Assembly: GCF_963678635.1 (NCBI RefSeq)
Contig: NC_087065.1
Location: 10,129,579-10,193,578, forward strand
Length of the DNA stretch: 64,000 nucleotides
Source of the DNA: Symsagittifera roscoffensis
Taxonomy: Eukaryota; Xenacoelomorpha; Acoela; Convolutidae
Direction: 5' to 3'
The notes beneath the pieces were generated by a model, which made no database searches, had not been told where the DNA came from, and worked only from the letters and a program-made list of their open reading frames with translations. Below, one piece after another: positions 12,812 to 25,000 of this stretch. The number at the start of each line of letters is the position of its first letter. Position 1 is the first letter of the stretch. The position numbers and the translations under genes were made by a program.

Positions 12812-14134
12812 TACTAGCTAAACATTATGCATCGAAAATCATTTGCAGTTGTAAAATCATGAAGTTAGAAGATCTAGTGTCCACGGAAAACAAGAAAAAT
12901 TACGATACCTTTTGGAATCACTTCATTGAATCGGCTCATCAGATAGATTGAAATGAAAACGTATAAACGAAGTGACGAGAAGCAAAAAAAAATTGCTTGT
13001 GATATTGCTTGGATTTGAATTTTGTTTGGAAATGTTTTAACGGATGGAAAATAGATAGTAAAGTTTCTGAGTTCTTGTTTGCACCTTTTTTTCCAAATTT
13101 TGTAAACCCGAAGAATCTCATCAGCAGGGATTTTTCCTCTTGCACTTTGATTACCAGACTTCAATTACGAAAATATCTTCTCGCTTTGATGAAAAATTAA
13201 ACCTTCCGATCTTTTGAATTACCAGCTTGTGTCAAGATGTTACCGAATTTGAAACAATTTACAGACCAATATCTATTACTCCTTCACTGGCGAAAATTTT
13301 TTTTGTAAAAATTTCTTCAACAACAAGTGACCCTAAATAAATCCCATTTGACGAGCAAACATCAATTTGGATTTCGAAAATGTTTTTCATGCATAGATGC
13401 TCCACTGTTAACAGAAACAATCAGACCAAAAGCCGAAGAAACGCGCTAATTGCGGGTGCTGTTCGTGAAATATTTACTGCTTTCAGATCAATCGATCACA
13501 ATTTTTTATTAGTAAAAAAGAATAACTAGCCTTCAATTCAACCATCATTCATTTTATATTCATTTTATGACAAAGAGACATCATCAAGTTGCCTTAGAAC
13601 AGAATCAGATTGGTTCACAGTCGTGGGAGGAATTTCTCAATGTACAGTTTTAAGAGCTCTTTTGTTTAATTTAAAATCAATGATATCTACAAAAATGTAA
13701 AATGTGTTAGCGAAAAAGTTGGCTGATGAAACAACTCTGCTGATGAACGCTAAGAAAGTTAGCAAGACAAAGAGAGTTTTGCAGAGAACATTGCTAACTT
13801 TTTGAACTAAATTGAGCAAAGTTCTGTAAGAACTAATCAAAGTTGAATTGAGTTTTTTCTTTCTAGAAGTATTTCAACAACGAACTAACATATCAAAATC
13901 AGGTTGAATATCAAAAATATCTATACACTCCTAAAAATTGCACCATCCAATTTAAAACTAATGCTCAATAAATGCTTAGCACTCAGCCATTTGCATCGTT
14001 CGACTGTATTTTTGACTACAAAATTAAAAAACCTAGCTGTTACACTAGAAAAAAAAAACTCAACTGGGCCGTTAAAGCCTGCTACAGTGTGTGCAACTTT
14101 CAGTCCTTGTCAAATTAAAAACTCGTTTTACTAA
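12812..14134 (+). pseudogene. Degenerate LINE reverse transcriptase, array copy 2
   Basis: Second array copy of the same RT remnant, offset by 7032 bp, with the same motif order and the same LADE defect. In this copy 13904-14134 stays open for 76 codons, covering the post-RT region and running across the arbitrary start of the next repeat. The defects are shared, so the LINE decayed before the array was amplified. Confidence 0.7.
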
Positions 14135-14677
14135 TGGTGGTCTCGATGGACCAACAGCAAAATGCTATTTGCATGAGATAAAAAATAAAAAGGTTCTCAC
14201 AGTTTTCTGCTAAGAACAATTAAAAAAATGTGTTTGAAATGGTACTCTTTTTTATAAAGATGACCATTTAAAAGAGCATCGTTTCGCAATTGCAATACCT
14301 GTCGCATCCAAAAAATAAATAAAACAATTTTTTTGAGCCAAATTAAGAAGGACCCACGTCAAGTGTCCTGCGCAAACTATCTTGGAAATTGTTTAATTTC
14401 TCTCAAATCATGCCTGTGAGCAATGTTAGTAATATTTGTATATGTCAAAAAATACTGACTGTAAAATTTAAATAAAATCCGCTGATATATCAAACTACAG
14501 AAAAACACTCTTCATTTTTCTAAAGTGTCTCATCTCGTTCACTCTCCGACGCTGCAATAAAACGTTAAGGCTATCCATTAGTCGTTGATTAGGTTTGAAT
14601 ATCGTTATTCATTGGATCATTTAAGAGCTATTTTTCAGGTGCAAAAATTATTTTCTTGTCGCAGAACTTTTTGGTTG

Positions 14678-15033
14678 CACAGATTTAGTCTAACTACAAA
14701 TTTTGTCCTATTAATTTAAATAACAGATTTCGTCCTATTCAAATTTTGTCCCATGTCCAACAGATTTCTTCCTATTTTAGGAAAATTACTGTAATTGCAA
14801 ATTAAGTTGTTCTCAAAAGTGCTAATCAAGTCCTGCTGTGATTTGAAGCATTGAATTTTTTTAACTACTTTTTTTAACTACTTGCTTTCGAAAGCGCACA
14901 CTTCACAAAAATTAGGACGAAATTTGAGTACTCCCAAATTTGTGGGACAAAATCTGTGTACGCTTTGAAATAGGACGATATCTGTTGAAAATAAGATGGG
15001 ACGAGATCTGTAATGGGACGAAATCTGTCTTAG
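14678..15033. repeat. Foldback/MITE-like element, array copy 2
   Basis: Same element as at 613-968, offset by 14065 bp. Confidence 0.6.
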
Positions 15034-15892
15034 CCCAAATTCTGAGCGCATTTTTTAAGGCAAACAAGAGTAATCGTATCAGAGGAAAGCCTTGAATGTT
15101 CCGACTGCATTTTAAATTCTATGGAGCAGTAAAATTGTTTCAAATTGAAGTTCAGAAACCACCCCGAGCACAAATATTCCGTTAGTTTCGTTACAAAAGT
15201 CGGAACAATAAACTGCTTTTGCAAGTTTCAATTTGAATCAAATCAAATTTGGTGCAGAAATAAACAAAATACTGGTGTTCATAGTTTTACTCTAGGCTAA
15301 ATATCAACACAGAATCCAATAAAAAAGCATTTGTTTTGTTTTTTCATTCCTAGTTTTCCTGTTTGGTCGAAAAAATTTTAAATAAATTCTGTTATAATCT
15401 GTTTATGACCTGTGAATGATCTGTAAAAAATTAATAAACAAAAAAACTGATAAAAATCAGTACAAGTTGATTTAAATAATTATTTTTGTTAAATTAATCC
15501 GCTTGAAACAGAATTAAAAAAATTGAACTTGATTGAAATTAATTTTTTCGGGCTACATTTCTGTATTGAACTTAATAGATTCTAAGTTGGTGCAAATTCA
15601 TCGTCTGTATAAAACCGTTTACAATCCGTTTCTTGTCAGTACTCAGTGCGTGTCAATCAAGCTATTAGTGCAAACGGTTGCGCGTACTACCGCGAATCCT
15701 AAGCATTAATGATTAGTACTAATTCGATGATTTGGCAAATTTGCTTCAGTCTAGTAGTTATTCTAAATTTAAGAAAAAACGTCATAAATGAAAATAACGT
15801 GGGTTTTGTTTGAAGAACAAATCAATGGAAGTTTTTTTTTCAATTCAAATTTGAAACATGAATTGGGGGATTTTCTATTTTTGGTTACTTGA

Positions 15893-15913
15893 GGGGGGGA
15901 GGGGTGGGAGGGG
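15893..15913 (+). other. G-quadruplex-type G tract, third unit
   Basis: Identical G tract in the gene-proximal unit, about 1.5 kb beyond the Patched-like gene's stop codon. Confidence 0.6.
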
Positions 15914-17312
15914 TACATTGTTTTATAAAGTGGAGCACTCTTATTTGTAGTTTTGGGGTAATTTTTATTTGCTTAAAAAGCCACAAATATGCGTCTTAGA
16001 AAAAAATATTGACCCAAATTTTTCAAAACAAGCACTATTTTATTCGTTCTGAGTTTCTGGTAAATTTTATTTTCAGTTTTTTGCCTAAATTCAACTCAGT
16101 TTATCATTATGCAATTTTTTTCAAGTTTTTTTTTTCCAGTTTCGTCCTTACATTCAATATAAGTTGTGCATATGCAACTCAAGATTTCTACACAATTTGG
16201 ATTGTTTTGAAGGAATCGGAAACATATTTTGAAATGAGCCCCACCTTTGACCGGTCTGCCCATCGTCTTCTGAACAAATTCCCAGTTCTTCAACAAAACA
16301 GGACATAATTGCAAAAAATATCAGTAGCTATGATATAAGGAACACTGTTGTTCCCAGACCTTCCGCATTACAAGGACAAACTGTGCACTGGATAGGATAA
16401 CAAATTTGTGTCTGTATGTTCCTGGATCCCAGAGACAAGTCTTTAAACATGTTCCAAAAAGTAAATGAATTCCACTTACAAAATTTGAGTGGGTTCCCAT
16501 AGCGTAAATTTTGTCGGCACATTTTTTTGTTGCGGATTCCTTAAATTTTGTTGCGGATTCGACAAACTTGGTTGCGGGTTCCTCAAAGTTGCTAGTTTTT
16601 GGAGCGATTTTGAGCAAAAGAGTTTTTTTGCTATTTTTCCGTGGAATTCAAAACAGCAAAGAACAACAAAGAAAAAAAACAATGTTGCGGATTACCAACA
16701 ATTCTGATTTTGGCTAGTTGTGGAATCCGCTGAGAATTAACAAAGTGCACAGTTTGGCCTCGTAATGTAATTTATTAGTCAAAAAATTTGTGAACAAAAA
16801 ACGACCCAAGATCAAATATTCCATCATCTTCTTCAAAGACAGAAATTTCAATGAAACGTTTTTTTGACCCTCTTGATGATCAAAACAAAGCGTTCTAATA
16901 GAAAATGGCATACGATAGATTAGCATTGCTAGTAGCATCATTTGACTGATTAGAAGAAAGATTGGAATGGTGCTTAAACACATATGCCATGAGTATACTG
17001 CAACTTTTTCCTTTTGACATTAAATTTTAAACATACAGACACAAAAGTGTGCGCCTGTCCAAGGCACAGTTTGGCCTCGTTATGTTTTAATTCATTAAAA
17101 CGGATTGTTTTCATAAAAAATATAAATATTATAATTCTTTTTAATGGATTACAATCGAATAATTTTCAGTTTCTTAGAGACTGACTATAATATGACATAT
17201 AATTAATTATTATCTTTTTGGGCTCAGTGAGCCGAGCTAGCGTTCAAAAACAGATGGGATAGTACAAACTGAATTCAAATTAAATTCTTATTACGGAATA
17301 AAGGGGTAAATT

Positions 17313-17318
17313 TTTATT
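17313..17318 (-). promoter_or_regulatory. Candidate poly(A) signal of the Patched-like gene
   Basis: AATAAA on the minus strand (TTTATT on plus) lies about 145 bp past the stop codon. It is inside the tandem array, so equivalent signals exist near 3249 and 10281. Confidence 0.4.
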
Positions 17319-17460
17319 AGGAAGATCAAATTAGTCAGCTTTAAAGAAACAAAAGATAACCAATTTAAAAAAATCTAACTTTCATATCTAAACTTATTGT
17401 TCAGTTTTTTGTTTGGCAGCGCTTTTGTTCTTGGTCTTTTTTTTCAGTAAAATACTTTTT

Positions 17461-19061
17461 TCAGACTTTCGTCTCGCTTGGAGACACTGCAACTGCACTT
17501 GAAAGAGAGTTGGAAGACCCGTAAAACTCAAACTGTTCATACTCCGATGACGTAACAGGATGTTGTTGGGGGTTAACATCAAACGTCATGTTGTAGTTCG
17601 GATTACGTAAGTTCACCGGATCAACGCGCGTGAAAGCGCTCGTAATTGGCCGTTCTCGGCCGCTATATATTGCGGTGTCTCGACTATTTTGATTTTCGGA
17701 TAATTGGTGAAAACTACCTGAGTTTACCTTTGATGTCGTGTTTCTAGGAGGCGGGAAAGCCGGTTTGTTCAAATTAGGCACCGAATATGCAGGTTGCGAT
17801 TGATCGTTGCCCATGTTTGCATATGTTTCCAAGTTTTCTGTCGGCTGATTGACTTTTTCTGATGATGTCTGCACAGAAACACATCTGCCTAGAGTGTTAT
17901 GACGACTATTTGGCCTGCTATTGGTGTGAACGGTTTTTTCACCCACTCGAGTTGAAGCTGAGCCCGCGCCAGGCGAGTTTATGGCGTCATTTTTACCATC
18001 TGAAGACGATGGACTCTTGGTAAGAAAACCTTGGCGTTCGAAAAATGGAAAATCATCTTCGTCGTAATTAGCTTGATTATTTTTAGGTGTTTGGGATCTG
18101 GATGAATTACTTTTCTCGGCTTTGTTCTTTTTCGGCCCAATCGGTCCTATTAGGCTCAAAATAACAGGTGTGAACAGTAAACAATGAATCACACCAATGC
18201 ATATTACCAGTAGACATGTTTTAAAAAACGATCGGAACAAATAGGATTCGGCGACGGCAAAAACTGAAATTGCAGCCGACGTGCATAAAGCACCGTTGAA
18301 TATTGGAACTCCGTTATTCTCTATCGCGTCACGGACACGAGCGTTCTTCGTGTGGCTGTCGGATTCGATATACCCGAGACATATATGGACCGCAAAGTCC
18401 ATGACATAAGCCGTGCTTAGAATTACATCAATTAAAGTGATGATGCTAAACTTCATATCCCAAAAGTACATGAAGCCTAAAACTCCGACATTTATAGAAA
18501 TAACAGTAAGTGTCATTACAATTGCGATCATCAACGAAGGAACCAACAAGACCGAAACACCAAAAAGAGCTAAAACACTGAAGACCAAAACTTCAACGGC
18601 TGTTTTTATCAAATAGGTGTACTGCTCGTAGTAAATGAAAACTCCAGAGAAAACAATTGCCGGCAACTTTGATTGGGTGGCAATTTCCCGAACGTTGACC
18701 ATAAAATCGCTGGCAAGAATGTAATTTGAGCTCCACAAACTTTTCGCCTGAAAATGAAATCTAGAAGCCACAATTTTATAAGAATCGTCGTCTACAATAA
18801 CATCACCGGCGTAATTTTTGCCCTCATTTTCCAGAAAATGCTTCAAACTTTTCCCGAAGTCGACCGCATTGGTAAAGTCGCGGCCTTTTTTGGGGTTGTC
18901 GTAAAATTTTGGGTCCATGAATTTGTTCAACCACGAGACTGTAAAGTTGTCCTCGATCAACTCATTTGCTTGAAGCTCATTGGTCAGTTGAAATATCTGA
19001 TCACGCACTTCGCTTTTGTGATAATCGATGGGTTCTGTGAATACCAACATCATAGGGACAC
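17461..19061 (-). CDS. Patched-like gene, exon 8 (second bundle, C-tail, stop)
   Basis: The acceptor ATGTTTTAG|GTG joins exon 7 as GVPMMLVFTEPIDY, the conserved FGPxVMLVxTEPxDY position. Five helices follow, including ILSTAYVMDFAVHICLGY, then RDAIENNGVPIFNGALCTS. Next comes a tail of about 230 residues rich in Ser, Asn, Pro and Gln, ending SPSETKV before TGA at 17461-17463. The open frame extends 79 bp upstream of the acceptor. The stop codon is the border of the 7-kb tandem array. Confidence 0.93.
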
Positions 19062-22000
19062 CTAAAACATTTGATATTACTATAACCAAATAAGGAAATA
19101 AGGCTAAAAAATTGAACCTTTTCCAGTTAAAACTTCTCACAGTTAAACATGAAATTTTTCTTAAATCTTAATCTAACTTTCCTTCAAACCTCTAAATTCA
19201 TGCCCGTTTACAGTATTCCTTTTGAGTTGGCAGAAAAACAATATTATTACTGCACTTTTCCCTGATATTTGAAACATAGCCAACTGACAGCTGGAAAAGA
19301 GTAATGAACGCAAGGAAACTGAAAAAAAACGACTTGTTTTTCAAATATCTTCATTTTTTGAATTTCAAATTAAAAAATTAGATGGCCATAGAGCTCTTTG
19401 AATTTGTTGAACAATTTATGATGGACACTTTTTTGTTAAAATTAACCCAAATTGAAAGAACTGGTTCAATAGGTAAAAAACTTTTATTTCGCTGGGAAAT
19501 CTGATAATTAACTTCCATTTTCTAAATCAGAAGTCGATCACGCTTTTCGTGACCTTTGCACTTTTGCTGTTCGGTAGTGGCGTTTGCCTTCCTTTAAGAA
19601 CGAAAATGAACTGAACTTACTAAGAAGAAATCACAAGTCAAACCGCGAAAAATTAAAATTGAGCGTAAACAAATTTTAAGACTTTTTCCTGGATTTCCTG
19701 AAAAAAAAAATCAGCAAGACCTATATAAGAGTTTTCTCTACGTTCATTCTTCTTAAAAACTTCATCAAAATCAGTTGATAGAAATACTTTGATTCTTACT
19801 GTTTTACATTATTAGGAGACCGAGAAATTATCGACAAACAATGAAATTCAAAGGAGACCTGTCTGATTAAAGTAGGTTTTGCTGGTAATGAGGTGTTGGG
19901 CGAATGAGCTGTGCTTCTCCACAATTGAGAAAAGAGACACGCCCCTCTCTGTTTTGATCACACCGTAGATGGCCGCGCCCATGTAGGCAAGATAGAGCAG
20001 AATACACACAGCCTGAAGACAAAAGATAAATTTCTTTGCGAGTTGTCTTTTAATGCGAATTGTCGCATTACGAAGTATACCCTTATGGTATCAAATCAAG
20101 AAAAACCATGCCTAAGAGCCCTAAAAATGACTAATTCTGTATTGACAATTGAACAAATGTGAGTGCCGTACGCGGCGAAAATTTCCCCCCAATTTTATTT
20201 ACTAGAGGATTTGTCGCACTTGAACCTTTGCTCTTTCCTATTCCCCATAATCCACCCCTTCCAATCTTGTTCTTAATCTATATGACCAAAAAGATCTTCA
20301 AAACCCCCCTGCTTGGTCCTGAAACATGCTGTTAATCGGAAACGTTCCTAATTTATTGCCCTTTTCTAAGAACTAAAAACAATTGAGTTAAATTAAAGAA
20401 TCAATTTAGTTTACCTTTGAGACTGGATTGAGCAGTAGCTTCTCGAAATAATGTTTGACGAACTTCTGCATCAGACTGTCCAGTTCTTCCGACGTCTCAC
20501 GCGAGTTTCCGGCACAACACAACAACTTAAGAGGATTCTTCTCTCCTTCTCTCTGTAAATGCAGTCGGGTCTTAACTCTCATGCAGCTGAGACAGTGGCG
20601 ATATCTGTTCACGCGTCTGGCGTGGATCGCGAGACAACTGCCGAAAAAGGTCATCTGCACGACAAAACACCACGCCACGGCACTGGCTGAAAAAAATTGA
20701 CTTTTCTGAAACAATCCCCTATGGGATCTACAAAATAATCTCCGCTCCTCCTCTAAATTAAAACATTATTCATTGTCGTAGCAGCATTTGCTGCTGAAAT
20801 CTCATGTTTTTTGTTAAGTTTAACAGCTGTTTTCTGGTTTATGAAAATTTTAATTTTCATGATATCTGATAAAAGTAGCAGCTGTTGCAAATCAGAATTT
20901 TCTGATTTCAGTTTGGTTTCCGAAGCAAACTGAGCACACAAAACTGTTTTAAAGCCATTTGTTAAATTTGATAACATTTTTATTTCATTTGAAAATTACT
21001 TATATATAAATTTTTTATCTACAAGTGTAGTCGGTTACTGTACAACTAGCACAATTTTTTTCAACCAGTATTTATGTGAAAAGAATTTTTTTTAATTTTT
21101 CCTTAAATTTTTAATTATTGCTTCTTGTGTAGTGCGAGATGATCATCACGAAATCAATAAAAAAGAAATCAAGTTAATACAATTCAATCAGTAGCGGATT
21201 TGGGGGGAGGGAGATGCCCCTCCTCTCAGCGATTAGAACCCCTGACTACACAAAGGGTCCTCCTTTTGGTACTATTTTAAAACCTTAACTTTTGACTGGT
21301 TGATTCTAAAATGTTTCTACCCAAAAACAACTTTTTAGGCCAGTTTTTTGAAAATTTGCTTGCGGCGCAAAAATATGGCCGAAACAGGGTCTCGTTACTG
21401 GTTTGGGAGAGCCCGGAAAATCAATTTGGTCGATTTAAAAAAAATAATTGAAATTTGGCAAAAACTTTCGAAACTTTTTTTGAAAATACTCCCCCCCCCC
21501 TCGAGAAAATCCTAATCCGCCTCTGATTTCAGTCAACCTTAGAGATTTTGTGAAATGAAAAAGTTTTCATCGTTAAAACTGAGAAAGTTTAATTCATCCG
21601 CTCTTCAACATCATTTAGTGTTGAAAAGTTGAAATTTCAGACCGGGCATTCTCAACAAGTTTTTTTTGGAATCCAAATTACGACGGAAAAATCTTTATTA
21701 TGATGCAATAAAATGATTTTTCTGTGGGTTAATTTGGATCATACAAAATGACGTACTATCCTACGCCAATTTCCTACTCAATTCAACAACTATTGAATAA
21801 AAAAAGAACGATTCTAACGGACTTTAATAGAATTCTTAAGTTTTAATGTCGTTTAATTGACTCAATTATGAACGCCATTAAACATATTCACAAAAATTTT
21901 ATCATTTCATTTAAAAAAAATTCAGATTGCGCGTGTATAATATCAATTATCGATTTGAATCAAACTTAATTTTACAGCAACAATTCTTAGAACTTCAGTA

Positions 22001-25000
22001 CTTTAATCTCAAAAATTACCGAAAACAATAACTCATTGCTCATCTAGAAGTTTTACCTGGATAACAAGGAACAAGGATCGATTAGTATCGGGTTTTTATA
22101 GCAAAATTTACTATCGGACGCGTATCTGACACAGATAAATTTCATGATTTCATTATTAGAAATAGTGTCAGCCAAATTTTTTTCGAATTTCAGAGCGATG
22201 GAACATTCCTTCTCGAGATGAAATTTTTCTAGTTTTTTCGTTGCTTTACTGCCTTCTATATAGTCTGAGAAAACTTAAAGCCTTTACATTTGATTCCTTG
22301 AAAATCCGTATAAGAGATTAATATGGAATAAAAATCTGTATAATATGGTCGATAGCCAAAAAAGGGCATTTTATTTAATAAAAATCAAAGTCTTTGATCA
22401 AAAACAAATTTCAAACATTTTGCAAATTTTTTGGAGTATTTTCTCTTAACTTACCCTTTTTGGAGTACTTGCCTCGGTAACTCCAACCTTATTCTTGATA
22501 AACTTCAAAATGCCAAAATGACTAATTTTAGGTAAAATTTTGGTTGCGAAATTCGAAATTTTTTTTGGCCATACAAATTTTGGCAAAAATTTGAGCAACT
22601 TTTGCTCCCTTCTTTTTTGTCTAATCTAAACCCAATTTGAGAAAAACGCGTTTGAATTTTCCAGTTTTGTTCGTTGTTTGCGATTAACTTAAATCAGCTC
22701 TGTATCTCTATGAAAATTAATTGAGGCGGACTTTATTTTGCGGAAATTGTAAGGATTTTTTCCATAATTTTCATTTCACTGTTTCTGCTTTAAGTTATTC
22801 CCGGTCGTAAATGTTGTTTTGCTTCGATAATTGAAGTTTTATGAAGGACTGATTGTCCCCAGCTTCCCTTATAAATGTTTGATGCCTACAGGTTTTCAAA
22901 AGGTTAAATTGTCTGGCATTTAAAAATCTAATTATTTTCCAATTCTTAACTCAATTAAATTACCGTTGATAGAAACAAGATTAATATGTTTTCGTTTTTT
23001 GTATTTTTAACAGAAATCTTTCATATGAAATATTGCGCATAAAAACAGGAAAGATCTGCTTAGTTTTTTTCCGCAAAATGGGAATGAGTTGTGTTTGGTG
23101 GATATATGAACCATGACGCTAGAGTAAAACTCCAGAAAGGAAAAAATCGAGAAAGGAATTTAAGACTGGAACAAGAATGCTCGCATATCAGGGCAAAGCT
23201 CTGAATGTTCCGACTGTCTCTTAATTCATAGCGAATATTTTTTTGGGAACAAAGATATTGAAAGCCTATAAATTGTGGAAAAATATCAAAGTGTGAAAGT
23301 TTGAGTCGTACGTAATTAATACGATCCATTAGCCAGCCTCAATTCAATTTGGAACACTTTTGTTGTGCGGGATAATTCGCCGCGCATAAATAATTTGGGG
23401 TACACTCTCAGCATTATGAATAAATTCTTTAAAGCGCGCATAATATGGCAAAATTGGCAATTTTCAAACCCAAGAACTTTACAAAAAATGATTGGAGGTA
23501 AAATATCTTTTTACATTTGAACTCAGGAAGTCGATATCTCCAATGGGGTATGAAATTTGTTCGTCGAAAAATATGATTTCGATCGGCGAAAATTAACTGA
23601 ATAAAAAAACCACACCAAGAAAAAATATTCCGTTTTCTTTGAAAGTCGGAACAATAATTAAAAAAATTGATTAATTATCCATTCAGTGCGACCGTTTCAA
23701 ATATAGTCATGGGAAAACAATGATCGTAATTTTACCTGAATATACGCAAAAGTTATTCACGTTTTCGAAATCTGTAAAAGTGCTGAGGAGAAAAGCCGAC
23801 AATGAAGCCACGGAGCTAATCGTGATCGGGTATCCCGCTCGGCGCAGAGTCTGAGCTACTCGGATCTCTTCGGGAACAGTCGCGCTCGTCTTTTTCCACG
23901 CCGACATGAATATAAACAAGTCATCCAGTCCGTTTCCAATGACGAGTAGCGGCATTATAGACACACTGCTCACGAATTGAGTTCCGAGCATACCAACCAT
24001 GCCAAGTGCGGCGACTGTCGCCATTCCGAGCGCTATGACGTCAACGCCAGCGAGAAACGAACGACTCGTGACCCAATTAGTACCGCCGGTAACGAACATC
24101 GTGAACAAAAGAACGAAAATGTAAGATATTATGAACAAATATGTGTCGCTAGGTGGGGCCGAGTTTAACAGCATATTTAAAGTTTCTGACATGGCGAAAG
24201 TGATGTTAATTTTGCACTCTGAATTAGCATAGGATAGAAAATTATCTGAAGTCGAAAACTGCATCACTTTTTCTTCGTAATTTTTAAGCCATGACAGACT
24301 TTTGTCGTAAGCACCAGTATCGTGAGCTTGTCTGAGATACCATCTTAGCTTCAAAGCTTGAGCTGAAGTTGCCTTTCCGTCTGTAATTGAAGTATTGCTA
24401 ATGAAAGTCGGCAGGAAATCGTCGTTTTTTATAGGCCAAGTGAGGTCTTTGGCGAATGAAAAAGAGTCTTCTTTGTTCTTCTCTAGTTTGTCGAAGAATT
24501 CTTCATGATCTTTCATTTTGATGTACTTCGTAATTCCCTCTTTGACGCAATGCGTGCTGTGTTTAGCACATAGATCAGTGTACTTGTACACTCGGCCTTG
24601 AATTTGCAATTCTGAAAAGCAATTAGGTACGTAAATACTATTTTAAAAAATTAGAAAAAACGGAACTGTCCTTAGATGTGAATTTTGATGAAAAATTTGC
24701 TTGAATTGACTTTTTCCGTTTTGTACCTTTGTTTTTTGTTTGAAAAATCCACTAAAAAAACAACCACCAGCTAATTTGAAGTTAGTCACCAGAAACAAGA
24801 AAAAATTTGAAAGGCAATACACAATGCAGTTTTTCAGCTTTTCAAGTTCCTCTAAAACGTGCAGAACAGAGTTTCATTTTTAGGATTACATTGTAATTAC
24901 AATGACCTCCGAGACATGAAAATTTTTTTGAAAGTTTCTTTTAGGAAATTACAGAACATTTTTGCATCTGCTGATCATTATTCATCATAAATATAAAAAA

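Larger units (their letters stand above)
1..17468. repeat. Tandem array of a 7032-bp unit
   Basis: The sequence at 1 recurs at 7034 and 14066, and 3397 recurs at 10429 and 17461, giving a period of 7032-7033 bp. Copies differ only by scattered single bases and 1-bp indels (e.g. 308, 702, 1032, 2463, 2740, 6875). The array ends at about 17468, inside the last codons of the Patched-like gene, and continues left out of the window. Taking the gene-side breakpoint as the unit end, the window holds a partial unit (1-3404) and two complete units (3405-10436, 10437-17468). Identity is well above 99 percent by eye, so the duplication is recent or the copies are being homogenised. An assembly artefact cannot be excluded. 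Confidence 0.95.
10437..17468. repeat. Second complete 7-kb unit, abutting the Patched-like gene
   Basis: Same content as the first complete unit. Differences include A/T changes near 10687 and 13886 and a changed minisatellite monomer at about 11310. Its right end runs into the stop codon and last codons of the Patched-like gene at 17461-17472, so this copy provides the gene's real 3' UTR. Confidence 0.9.

Noticed and set aside
1-17400. Many 60-104-codon open frames repeated in each 7-kb unit
   Set aside because: They lie in AT-rich sequence, overlap each other on both strands, and match no domain. Several follow minisatellite or LINE remnants.
18413-19065. Plus-strand frames opposite exon 8 of the Patched-like gene
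   Set aside because: Antisense shadows; the minus strand encodes the conserved protein.
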